A stretch of DNA of 64,000 nt from Methyloligella sp050110875 (GTDB taxonomy: Bacteria; Pseudomonadota; Alphaproteobacteria; Rhizobiales; Methyloligellaceae), in NCBI GenBank assembly GCA_050110875.1, contig CP188828.1, positions 1,302,001 through 1,366,000 on the forward strand. Direction: 5' to 3'. Each line of letters opens with the position of its first letter. The first letter of the stretch is position 1. The translations under genes were made by a program, and so were the position numbers. Below, piece after piece: positions 26,490 through 33,539 of the stretch. A model generated the notes under the pieces. That model was not told the origin of the DNA. It searched no databases and was given only the letters and a program-made list of their open reading frames with translations.

Positions 26490-27323
26490 TTACGGGTTGA
26501 GGCGCTTCAGGGCCTGCTCGTGCAGCACGGGATCGCCGGATGCGATGATCCGTCCGCCTTGCGAAGGGTCGCCGCCGTCCCAGGTGGTGACCACACCGCC
26601 GGCCGATTCCACGATGGGGATGAGCGGCAGGATGTCGTAGGTCTTGAGCCCCGCCTCGACCACGAGATCGATCTCGCCGAGAGCCAGCAGGCAATAATTA
26701 TAGCAGTCGCCGCCATAGCGCCGGAGACGGACGGCGCGGGCAAGATCGTCGAAGCGTTCCTGCTCGCCGTCATCGAACATATCCGGCGTGGTGCAGCCGA
26801 GCAGCGCGTCCTCGAGCTTGGGGCAGGCGCGGCTCCACATCCGCTGCTCGCTCTCACCGTGCCGGTAGAAGGCCTCGCCCTCGGCGCCCCAGAACCGCTC
26901 ACCGAGGAAGGGCTGCTCCATCATGCCGACGATCGGCGTGCCCTCGTTCGCCAACCCGATCAGCACGCCCCAGAGCGGCTGGCCCATGATGAAGGCGCGG
27001 GTGCCGTCAATGGGATCGAGGACCCAGCAATACTCGGCCGTCTCGTTCTCGTTGCCGAATTCCTCGCCGACGATTCCGTGGTCGGGAAACCGCTCCTTTA
27101 TGAGGACGCGCATGACGCGCTCGGCCTCGGAATCGGCTTCCGTGACGGGATCGAAGTCGCTGCCGCCTTTGTGAGCAAAGCCCACCTTTGAGCGGAAACG
27201 CGGCAATATGACCGAAGCTGCCTGGTTCGCAAGGACGTGGGCGTGCGTTAAAAGGGGGTCGAAATCGGGTGCGGACGAGGCGATAGCGGCGTCTCCTTGA
27301 TGTGGTTTTCCCCAGGAAATCAA
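26490..27323 (-). CDS. Inositol-monophosphatase family protein, probably histidinol phosphatase HisN
   Basis: A Mg2+-dependent phosphatase. It has GEEFGNE (metal-binding Glu), WVLDPIDGTRAFIMG (Asp-Pro-Ile-Asp-Gly-Thr signature) and RRYGGDCYNYCLLALGEIDL, whose GGDCY variant is typical of histidinol-phosphate phosphatases of the HisN type. The start is unclear: no in-frame ATG lies near the domain. A TTG at 27323 is used here. However, an AAGGAG site sits 8 bp before an ATC codon at 27284 that would give the usual length of about 264 residues. The divergent αr8-type sRNA and the cpdR block make a conserved rhizobial neighbourhood. Confidence 0.85.
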   Translation of the reverse strand: MISWGKPHQGDAAIASSAPDFDPLLTHAHVLANQAASVILPRFRSKVGFAHKGGSDFDPVTEADSEAERVMRVLIKERFPDHGIVGEEFGNENETAEYCWVLDPIDGTRAFIMGQPLWGVLIGLANEGTPIVGMMEQPFLGERFWGAEGEAFYRHGESEQRMWSRACPKLEDALLGCTTPDMFDDGEQERFDDLARAVRLRRYGGDCYNYCLLALGEIDLVVEAGLKTYDILPLIPIVESAGGVVTTWDGGDPSQGGRIIASGDPVLHEQALKRLNP

Positions 27324-27483
27324 CGGGTTTTCTGGTGAGAGGACATCATAGCGCGGCCAAAACCCCGCAAATCCGGCACCCGTTATGGCTATTTTGCACC
27401 ACTGTTCTGCAAAAGCCACCTGCGACGTATACAACCTTGCACTTTGTGCGTCGCAATGACATATTGTTGCAACGCGGCATAAC

Positions 27484-27563
27484 GCTTGTTGTGTCGCTGC
27501 CCTCCTTGGGCGTTTCCTCCCTAGACTTGGGCCGTTCGGATCCGTTTCGAACGGCCCTTTTTT
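27484..27563 (+). ncRNA. αr8/mmgR-like small RNA (suhB family)
   Basis: A transcript of about 80 nt is predicted: a 5' hairpin GCCC-N5-GGGC (27499-27511), an unpaired conserved stretch TTTCCTCCCT (27513-27522), then a strong terminator. This order and the TTTCCTCCCT motif match the alphaproteobacterial suhB/αr8 family, known as MmgR in Sinorhizobium meliloti, where it influences storage-polymer metabolism. The location, divergent from an inositol-monophosphatase-type gene and next to an N-formylglutamate amidohydrolase and cpdR, is also that of the family. The 5' end is approximate. Confidence 0.78.
27529..27563 (+). terminator. Terminator of the αr8-like sRNA
   Basis: A 10-bp perfect stem GGGCCGTTCG/CGAACGGCCC with a 9-nt loop is followed by TTTTTT on the plus strand. 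Confidence 0.88.
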
Positions 27564-27627
27564 CTGTCCGCTTATCTACGGGCTGTCACCGGCTGAGTTC
27601 AAGCGCGAGCGGGCTGGCGCGGCTTGC

Positions 27628-28551
27628 CTATTCTGCGGCCTCTTTGGGGACTTCGCGGGGGGCTTGACCGGGGACTTGGCTGTCGTCGGAGAAAGCCACC
27701 AGCGTTTCCACCACCTGTTTGAGGTCGGCGCGCAGGCGCTCGAAGCCCGGGTGCTTCCGGAAGCTCAGCTCGTCCATATAGAGGGCACGATTGATTTCGA
27801 CCTGGAGCACATGGCGCTGCTCATGAGGCCGGCCGTAATGCTCGGTGATGTAGCCGCCGGCGTAGGGCTTGTTGAGGCTGACCACATAACCGAGCGCGCG
27901 AAGCTGCTGGGCGGCGCTCTGGATCAGATCCGGATCGCAGGAGGTGCCGTAGCGATCGCCGAGGACGAAGTCGGGACGGACGCCATTGCTTTCGGCCATG
28001 GGCGTGGAGGGCATGGAGTGGCAATCGATCAGCACACTGAATCCGAAGCGGGTCTGGGACTCCAGGAGCATGGCGCTCAGGGTCTCGTGATAGGGGGTGT
28101 AGATGCGGTTGATGCGCTCCAGAGCCGCGGCGACCGACAGAGGCTCCCGGTAGATCTCCTCGGATTCCGAGACGATCCTTGCGATGGTGCCGAGGCCTCC
28201 GACCACGCGCACCGATTGGGTGTTGGCGTAGTGGGGCAGGCGGTCGCCGAACAGCACCGGGTCCAGCTCATAGGGCTCGCGGTTCACGTCGAGATAGGCG
28301 CGCGGAAAATGCGCGATGAGCAGGGGCGCGCCGAGCTCGGGGACGAAATCGAACAGCTCGTCGACGAAACAGTCTTCGGAACGCCGCAAGGTGAGCGGGT
28401 CGAGCTTGGAGGCGGCGAGGAAGCTTTTCGGATACCGGCGCCCGCTATGGGGAGAATTGAAGACGAAGGGATGCTTGATGTGGCTGGGCCTGATCACCTC
28501 GAATGCGGGTGACAGCTCGGCCCTGATCGTCTTAGCCTCTTCGGGGCACAT
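27628..28551 (-). CDS. N-formylglutamate amidohydrolase family protein
   Basis: A 307-residue protein of the FGase (HutG deformylase) family, metal-dependent amidases. Characteristic stretches are VFNSPHSGRRYP, RAYLDVNREPYELDP, VLIDCHSMPS and YGTSCDPDLIQ. The family's known reaction is N-formylglutamate to glutamate and formate, the last step of one histidine degradation route; no other hut genes are nearby, so the real substrate may differ. The ATG at 28551 is chosen because GAGGAAAGAG precedes it; the open frame upstream is Arg/Cys-rich and unlike the family. A second, diverged family member is at 40413-41591. Confidence 0.9.
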   Translation of the reverse strand: MCPEEAKTIRAELSPAFEVIRPSHIKHPFVFNSPHSGRRYPKSFLAASKLDPLTLRRSEDCFVDELFDFVPELGAPLLIAHFPRAYLDVNREPYELDPVLFGDRLPHYANTQSVRVVGGLGTIARIVSESEEIYREPLSVAAALERINRIYTPYHETLSAMLLESQTRFGFSVLIDCHSMPSTPMAESNGVRPDFVLGDRYGTSCDPDLIQSAAQQLRALGYVVSLNKPYAGGYITEHYGRPHEQRHVLQVEINRALYMDELSFRKHPGFERLRADLKQVVETLVAFSDDSQVPGQAPREVPKEAAE

Positions 28552-28989
28552 TCTCTTTCCTCGATATCTTCCGTCCATGCCGTCTCGACGGCAGCATGAA
28601 CGGCAAGAGTGCGCCAAACTTTGCCAATCGGGAGAAGTTCTGTCCAGGCGTCTTATCGCTTGTGCGACACTGAAATAGAGGCAATGATTTAAGCCTTGCC
28701 GGGGGCGGCTTGGGGTCGTGCGGCCCGATTGCCGATTTGCCAGACGTCCGACCTGGTCTTCGCGGTCCAGCCTGCGGGCTGCCATCGGCAATAGGGAGCG
28801 CAAGCAAGTAGCTCCGGCCGGTTTGTGCCGGTTGCCATGAGATTGGCCAAGTCATGTTGGCAGCGTGATATTGGCAAGGGCTCCTTTACCGGTTTCGTGT
28901 AGAGCCTTTCGAATCTTGCGGCCGGGGCGGTGTTTCAGCGAGCGCTGGGCAGTCGTGTCTTGCTTCGGCGATGTATTAGGGGGAAGTCG
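28552..28989. other. Divergent intergenic region before cpdR
   Basis: About 440 bp between the amidohydrolase and cpdR. No gene was recognised. It must hold both promoters, but no clear CtrA box (TTAA-N7-TTAA) or sigma-70 hexamer pair could be assigned. Confidence 0.4.
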
Positions 28990-29382
28990 ATGGTAGCGAA
29001 CGATCCGAGGGCGCGCAGTCTTCAGCGTATTCTTCTGGCAGAAGATGACGAGGATATGCGGCGCTTTCTGGTGAATGCGCTGAACAAGGCCGGGTTCGAT
29101 GTGGTCGCTTTCGGCAATGGGCTCGAAGCCTATGAGCGTATGAAGGAGGAGCCCTTCACGCTCCTTCTCACCGATATCGTGATGCCGGAGATGGATGGCA
29201 TCGAGCTGGCTCGCCGGGCGAACGAGCTCGATCCGGATATCAAGATCATGTTCATCACCGGCTTCGCGGCGGTGGCGTTGAACCCCGACAATCAGGCGCC
29301 GAAAGACGCCAAGATTCTGTCCAAGCCCTTCCATCTGCGCGATCTGGTGGACGAGGTGGAGCGGATTCTCGAGACCGTCTGA
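28990..29382 (+). CDS. cpdR: Single-domain response regulator CpdR
   Basis: A 130-residue receiver domain without an output domain. The sequence QRILLAEDDEDMRRFLVNAL closely follows CpdR, the adaptor that, when unphosphorylated, loads ClpXP substrates and directs the protease to the cell pole in Caulobacter and rhizobia. The acidic pocket is EDD (18-20), the phospho-acceptor is Asp62 in LLTDIVMPEMDG, and the lysine is in LSKPF. The ATG at 28990 follows a GGGGGAAG site and gives an N-terminus about ten residues longer than usual CpdR. CckA-ChpT phosphorylation is expected from the family; those genes are outside the window. Confidence 0.92.
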   Translation: MVANDPRARSLQRILLAEDDEDMRRFLVNALNKAGFDVVAFGNGLEAYERMKEEPFTLLLTDIVMPEMDGIELARRANELDPDIKIMFITGFAAVALNPDNQAPKDAKILSKPFHLRDLVDEVERILETV

Positions 29383-29403
29383 GGCTGCGAGGAAAAGAGC
29401 CGG

Positions 29404-29433
29404 TTGCCTTCGGCACCTCTCACCCGATATAGA
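29404..29433 (+). promoter_or_regulatory. Probable promoter of tRNA-Val
   Basis: TTGCCT (29404-29409) and TATAGA (29428-29433) are 18 bp apart and end about 22 bp before the tRNA, giving a plausible sigma-70 promoter. Confidence 0.5.
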
Positions 29434-29455
29434 AGCGGTCCCGAGCTTATCGGAC

Positions 29456-29530
29456 GGGCGCGTAGCTCAGCGGGAGAGCACTACGTTGACATCGTAGGGG
29501 TCACTGGTTCGATCCCAGTCGCGCCCACCA
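29456..29530 (+). tRNA. tRNA-Val (anticodon GAC)
   Basis: A full cloverleaf of 75 nt with the 3' CCA encoded. The acceptor stem is GGGCGCG/CGCGCCC, the D arm begins GCTC, the anticodon stem CTACG/CGTAG encloses TTGACAT (anticodon GAC), and the T arm contains GGTTCGATCC. No integrase or attachment-site duplication is seen next to it. Confidence 0.96.
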
Positions 29531-29837
29531 TTCCCTTCCAATCGGATCAAAGCGTTGAAGCCCCGCCGCCACGCGGCTGCCGGGGGACGTTTTGATTGAA
29601 ACTTGAGCGAAATTCGGTTTTTTGCAGACCGCTTCAGCGCGCGGAGCGCTGCGCTGAATGCCTCCGTCCCGCCGCCGCCGTGCCAGGGGTACGGTTTCAA
29701 ATGATCCATTCGCAGAAACCGATCGCTAACCCCGTTTCTACCCGTCTGCACGCGCTCGCCAGCGGCTGATCTAATGTGCGCCGCGGCGCTTCCAATGTGC
29801 GCTGCGGCGCTTGGCCGAATGGGGCGTGCGCGAAGCC
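29531..29837. other. Intergenic region after tRNA-Val
   Basis: No gene was recognised. It holds GC-rich inverted repeats, including TTCAGCGC/GCGCTGAA around 29630-29656 and a CCCCG/CGGGG structure around 29561-29586, and a 21-bp tandem duplication just before the MHYT-GGDEF gene. Confidence 0.4.
29773..29814 (+). repeat. 21-bp tandem duplication
   Basis: Two adjacent 21-bp units, each beginning AATGTGCGC and continuing to GCGGCGCTT, differ at three positions. They lie about 25 bp before the ATG of the diguanylate cyclase gene, so they probably fall in its leader. Confidence 0.75.
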
Positions 29838-31145
29838 ATGATCCGAGTTCTCGATTGTATGCGATACCAGCACGACCCCTACCTGGTCGCCTTGGCGATC
29901 GGCATTTGCATGCTGACCGCTTGGATGACGTGGTACGTGTACGAGACCTCGGTGCGCTCCGTCGGATTGCAGCGCTTGGCCTGGACTCTCCAGACGGCGA
30001 TGGTGGCGGGCACCGGAATCTGGGCGACCCATTTCATCGCCATGCTGGCCTTCAAATCGCCGATCCCCACCTACTACGACCCTCTCGGAACGGCCTTCTC
30101 CCTCTTGGTGGCCGTGGTGATGACGGGGATTGGCTTCTGGGTCGCAGATGGGAAGGCGGGAGGCGCACGCATCATTGCGGCAGGCGTCATTATCGGCACC
30201 GGCATCGCCATGATGCATTTTAGAGGGATGCAGGCGATGAGCATCGCCGGCCACATCCAATGGGATGCCGCGCTTGCCGCCGCTGCGCTGGTCATGGGGG
30301 TGGGGTTCGCCACGGCCGCCTGTTGGGCTTTCGCCAAATACCACTCCAAACTGGCTGCCGCAGGGCTCTTCGTGCTGGCCATCTGCACACTGCACTTCAC
30401 CGCCATGGGGGCGGCAGTCATCGATTACGATCCGACCTTGGCCGGCGGCGGGCTCCAAACGGACCATACGCTGCTCGCAACGGCCATAGCGGTCGCCACC
30501 ATGCTGGCGACCTTCTCCGGTCTGAGCGCGGCGGTAACAAATGCGCAGATCGCCCGGGAGAGCGGGGAGCGGATCTCATATCTTCGGCACTTGGCCGATC
30601 ACGATCATCTCACCGGACTCCCCAATCGGGGCTTTATCCGCCGGTTGATGGAAGACTTCATCGAAGCGTCGCGAGAGAGCCGGGAGAGCTTTCTCCTACT
30701 GTTCATCGATCTGGACGGATTCAAAGGGGTGAATGACGCTCACGGCCATCTGGCGGGCGATCACGTTCTGCGACTGTCGGCCGACCGTATGCGCGCTGCG
30801 GTGGACGACCGGGGGATCGTCGCGCGGGCTGGTGGGGATGAATTTCTGATCGTCTGCAAAGGGGCTTCGACCGCATCTGCCGAAGCGATCGCCGAGGCCC
30901 TCATCATCGCTTTCGAGCAGCCGATCGAGACGCCATCGGGTGAAACGGTCCGTGTCGGGTTAAGCATCGGTACCGCCTTTTATCCCGAAGATGGAGCCTG
31001 CATCGATTCGATCATGCAATCCGCCGACTCGGCCCTCTACCAGGTCAAGCATTCAGGCGGCTCCCGAGAGACGGACCGCCGTTCTGCGCTCGCGCCGGCG
31101 CTGCCGCGGGGCCGAGCTCTCCAACTCTCTGCAAAGGCGAGCTAG
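29838..31145 (+). CDS. MHYT-domain diguanylate cyclase (GGDEF)
   Basis: A 435-residue signalling protein. The N-terminal half (about 10-240) has seven hydrophobic segments with MHYT-type motifs (WATHFIAMLAF, AMMHFRGMQAM, LHFTAMGAA), a sensor thought to bind copper and sense oxygen, CO or NO. The C-terminal half is a GGDEF domain with FIDLDGFKGVNDAHGH and an intact ARAGGDEF site, so c-di-GMP synthesis is expected. No RxxD inhibitory site is seen directly before the active site, and no EAL domain follows. The ATG at 29838 is preferred to a TTG at 29811. Confidence 0.92.
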   Translation: MIRVLDCMRYQHDPYLVALAIGICMLTAWMTWYVYETSVRSVGLQRLAWTLQTAMVAGTGIWATHFIAMLAFKSPIPTYYDPLGTAFSLLVAVVMTGIGFWVADGKAGGARIIAAGVIIGTGIAMMHFRGMQAMSIAGHIQWDAALAAAALVMGVGFATAACWAFAKYHSKLAAAGLFVLAICTLHFTAMGAAVIDYDPTLAGGGLQTDHTLLATAIAVATMLATFSGLSAAVTNAQIARESGERISYLRHLADHDHLTGLPNRGFIRRLMEDFIEASRESRESFLLLFIDLDGFKGVNDAHGHLAGDHVLRLSADRMRAAVDDRGIVARAGGDEFLIVCKGASTASAEAIAEALIIAFEQPIETPSGETVRVGLSIGTAFYPEDGACIDSIMQSADSALYQVKHSGGSRETDRRSALAPALPRGRALQLSAKAS

Positions 31146-31233
31146 GCCGAGAGCTGCCAACTCGGTCGACCATCGGTAAACGCCCATAGCGGGAATAGTT
31201 CTTTGCAACTCCACGCACGGGAAAAGAGTTGAG

Positions 31234-31276
31234 GCTGCGCCGGTTTGCATGAGACTGGCGGCGAGGCAGCTTTTTT
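31234..31276 (+). terminator. Probable rho-independent terminator
   Basis: GCTGC-GCCGGT pairs with ACTGGC and GCAGC (six bulged bases on the 3' side) and is followed by TTTTTT. It lies about 90 bp after the diguanylate cyclase gene. Confidence 0.55.
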
Positions 31277-31342
31277 GTGCGATTCGGTTCGGGCGATGCT
31301 TGCATCGTCTTCGGGACCTTGCGGGCGATCGGAGGAATTCAG

Positions 31343-32203
31343 TTGGCTGGCCGCAGCAGCGATGCCGTTTCCGTCCCGGAGAAGGGCGGCACGGGGATGA
31401 GCACGACGAAGGATTTCGTCATCGGGCTCGGCCGCGCCTTTGCCGGTGCGCTGATCTTCTCGCTGCCCATGTTCATGACCATGGAGATGTGGTGGATCGG
31501 CTTTTATATCGATCCCTACCGCTTGGCTCTCCTGCTGGTTTTGATGGTGCCGCTGCTCACCGGGGTATCGCGGCTAGGCGGTTTGCGGAACAACGAGCAT
31601 TGGATCGACGATCTTGCGGATAGCCTGGTCGCCATCGCGGTTGCGGCGGTTGCGGCGACGGCCGTGCTCTTCCTGTTCAATCTGATAACGCCCGAGATGC
31701 CGGCGCGGGAGGTCATCGGCAAGATCTTGATCGAGATCTTCCCTGCCAGCGTCGGTGCCATGCTGGCCCAGAATCAGCTCGGCAGCGCAAGCCGCGAAGA
31801 GCTGGAAAAGGTGGAGTCGTCCTATTGGGGGGAGTTGCTGATCATGGCCGTCGGCGCGCTCTTCCTGTCGTTGAATGTCGCTCCGACGGAAGAGATCGAG
31901 TTGATCGCGTTTCAGATGTCGACCTGGCATATCGTGGCGATCGCGCTGATCTCGATCCTGCTTCTGCACGGGATCGTCTATATGGTCGATTTCGCCGGTA
32001 CGGAACTTCGCGCCGAATCCTTCCTCAGCGTCTTCATGCGCTTCACGGTGGTGGGGTATGTCGTGGTGGCCCTGGTCAATCTCTATCTGTTGTGGACCTT
32101 CGGGCGGACAGATGGGCTCTCTTTATATCAGACGCTCAGTATCGTGGCCGTCTTGAGCTTCCCCGGCGCCATCGGTGCCGCCTTCGCACGGCTGATTCTC
32201 TGA
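31343..32203 (+). CDS. TIGR02587-family integral membrane protein
   Basis: A 286-residue polytopic membrane protein with about seven hydrophobic segments (for example RAFAGALIFSLPMFMTMEMW, and VVGYVVVALVNLYLLWTFG near the end). It matches the uncharacterised family TIGR02587, which is regularly paired with the family of the next gene. A TTG at 31343 is chosen because GGAGGA lies 6 bp upstream; an ATG at 31397 is the alternative. The stop overlaps the next start (TGATG), so the two are translated together. Function is unknown. Confidence 0.85.
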   Translation: MAGRSSDAVSVPEKGGTGMSTTKDFVIGLGRAFAGALIFSLPMFMTMEMWWIGFYIDPYRLALLLVLMVPLLTGVSRLGGLRNNEHWIDDLADSLVAIAVAAVAATAVLFLFNLITPEMPAREVIGKILIEIFPASVGAMLAQNQLGSASREELEKVESSYWGELLIMAVGALFLSLNVAPTEEIELIAFQMSTWHIVAIALISILLLHGIVYMVDFAGTELRAESFLSVFMRFTVVGYVVVALVNLYLLWTFGRTDGLSLYQTLSIVAVLSFPGAIGAAFARLIL

Positions 32204-32607
32204 TGGCCCGTCCCGCGACCAAGGAATCGGAAGGAACGTCCAAATGGGAATGGGCCTTGGCGGCTGTCGGCGCTGCCGTGATCGTGGCGGCGATCGGCTA
32301 TCTGCTTTGGTATGGGGTCACCCGCTCTCGGAGCGTGCCTGAGCTGACGATCAGCAAGATGGCGGTCCGGCCCATTGTGGGCGACAATTTTCTGGTCGTC
32401 GTCAAGATCAAGAACAAGGGCAGTTCCACAGCCGCCAATGTTGAGATCGGCGGTACGCTGATGGAGGCCGGCGCACCCATCGAAGAGGGGCAGGCCGGGA
32501 TCGATTACGTGCCGGCGCACTCCTCACGCCAGGCCTATCTCCAATTCAGCAAGGACCCCGCCGATTACCGGCTCGAGCTCCGTGTGAAGGGCATGACCAA
32601 GCCGTGA
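32203..32607 (+). CDS. TIGR02588-family protein
   Basis: A 134-residue protein with one N-terminal membrane segment (about 17-38) and an extracytoplasmic domain of about 90 residues with an immunoglobulin-like beta pattern (LVVVKIKNKGSSTAANVEIG), similar to CARDB/DUF11-like folds. It is the usual partner of TIGR02587 proteins, and its start overlaps that gene's stop by one base. The two are probably a membrane complex of unknown role. Confidence 0.82.
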   Translation: MARPATKESEGTSKWEWALAAVGAAVIVAAIGYLLWYGVTRSRSVPELTISKMAVRPIVGDNFLVVVKIKNKGSSTAANVEIGGTLMEAGAPIEEGQAGIDYVPAHSSRQAYLQFSKDPADYRLELRVKGMTKP

Positions 32608-32680
32608 GCTTCGCTTGCCCCTCTCGCGTTGCTGCGATCGCCGCCGCGTTCGATTGTCAACGAGATCGATGGCATCGCGC

Positions 32681-33100
32681 TCAGTGCTGCCAGGTGGTCT
32701 TGAAGGACGAATAGACGAAGGTCGCCGACCAGGTGAGCGCCATGAAGCCCGCCAGGCCTTCGAGGGCGATCACCAGCCTGAGATCGCCTTTTGGCACCGC
32801 GTCGGCAAAGCCCAAAGTCGTATAGGCGGCGCTGGAGAGATAGAGCAAATCGACCGCGTCAGAATCGACCTTGGAGAATGCGCCCCAGCCGCCGAGATCG
32901 ATCAGAAGCCCCAGCAGAACGGCGTAGCCTGCAATATGAGAAATGTGGGCGCTGATCAGCAGCATCAGCATGAGAAGAGCGCGCCGATGGTTATCGGCGT
33001 TGTTGCTCGGCGTAATGTAGGCGAGAGCCCAAAGAGTCCAGTAATGAACCGCCAGGACGGTCACAAGCGCTCCGATTGCGACGGCGGCCGAAACCCACAT
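32681..33100 (-). CDS. Small two-helix ion channel protein (Ion_trans_2)
   Basis: A 139-residue membrane protein with about four hydrophobic stretches and a pore loop of the Ion_trans_2 type between the last two. The filter region reads YTTLGFADAVP, resembling the TTxGYGD signature of potassium channels but with GFA in place of GYG. The last helix is FMALTWSATFVYSSF. The start at 33100 has an AGAGG site; a longer frame upstream to 33229 is Pro/Arg-rich and not used. Ion selectivity is uncertain given the altered filter. Confidence 0.72.
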   Translation of the reverse strand: MWVSAAVAIGALVTVLAVHYWTLWALAYITPSNNADNHRRALLMLMLLISAHISHIAGYAVLLGLLIDLGGWGAFSKVDSDAVDLLYLSSAAYTTLGFADAVPKGDLRLVIALEGLAGFMALTWSATFVYSSFKTTWQH

Positions 33101-33232
33101 GATACCTCTCTTTGCCCTGTTCCCTGTCTTGCGGGCTGGACGAAATGGAAGTTCGGGCCCCCGCATCCGAGAACGGAAGGGCGATGGAGTTGTTCCAGGA
33201 AAGGCGGGAGTGTTTTTCGGCGGTTTCACCCG

Positions 33233-33261
33233 TTGACAGGGACGACCGACCTTCTTATGGT
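33233..33261 (+). promoter_or_regulatory. Promoter of rpmJ leader
   Basis: TTGACA (33233-33238) and TATGGT (33256-33261) with a 17-bp spacer form a strong sigma-70-type promoter. The start would fall at about 33268, directly before a leader hairpin. Confidence 0.7.
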
Positions 33262-33270
33262 CCGCCGCTC

Positions 33271-33303
33271 AAGCGCCGGGCGATCAGCCTCAAGGCGCTT
33301 TTT
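33271..33303 (+). promoter_or_regulatory. Terminator-like leader hairpin before rpmJ
   Basis: AAGCGCC/GGCGCTT (33271-33277 with 33294-33300) is followed by more T residues, so the stem resembles an intrinsic terminator located between promoter and gene. This suggests attenuation of rpmJ, though it may only be a structured leader. Confidence 0.5.
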
Positions 33304-33338
33304 CCTTTGTTTCGAGAAACCGCGGACTGCTTCGGGTC

Positions 33339-33464
33339 ATGAAGATCAAGAATTCCATCCGATCCTTGCGTAAGCGCCACCGGGCCAATCGCGTGGTGCG
33401 CCGCCGCGGCCGCCTTTACGTGATCAACAAGGTCAATCGGCGGTTCAAGGCGCGCCAGGGCTAG
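33339..33464 (+). CDS. rpmJ: 50S ribosomal protein L36 (bL36), cysteine-free form
   Basis: A 41-residue protein starting MKIKNSIRSLRKRHRANR and ending NRRFKARQG, clearly bL36. The zinc-binding cysteines of the C+ form are absent (RVVRRRGRLYVINK), so this is the YkgO-like zinc-independent form that many alphaproteobacteria use as their only L36. It has its own TTGACA promoter and a leader hairpin. It is too short for most open-frame lists. Confidence 0.95.
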   Translation: MKIKNSIRSLRKRHRANRVVRRRGRLYVINKVNRRFKARQG

Positions 33465-33539
33465 GCCGCGTCCACAGCTTTTCCAGCCGGACAATTATGG
33501 TGCTTGGCTAAGGCTTTGTGCGAGCCGCTTTGCACGGGC

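Noticed and set aside
27440..27483. Sigma-54 promoter for the αr8-like sRNA around TGACATATTGTTGCAA
   Set aside because: The conserved dinucleotides are 11 instead of 12 positions apart and the first is GA rather than GG, so it does not fit the consensus well enough.
27302..27667. Short open frame of 121 codons over the sRNA
   Set aside because: It covers the hairpins and terminator of the αr8-like sRNA and has no family features, so the RNA explains the sequence better.
28552..28989. CtrA box in front of cpdR
   Set aside because: No TTAA-N7-TTAA site could be found, only scattered partial matches, so none is reported.
29456..29530. tRNA-Val as an integration site for a mobile element
   Set aside because: No integrase, no repeated 3' tRNA end and no cargo genes follow. 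The flanks look like ordinary chromosome.
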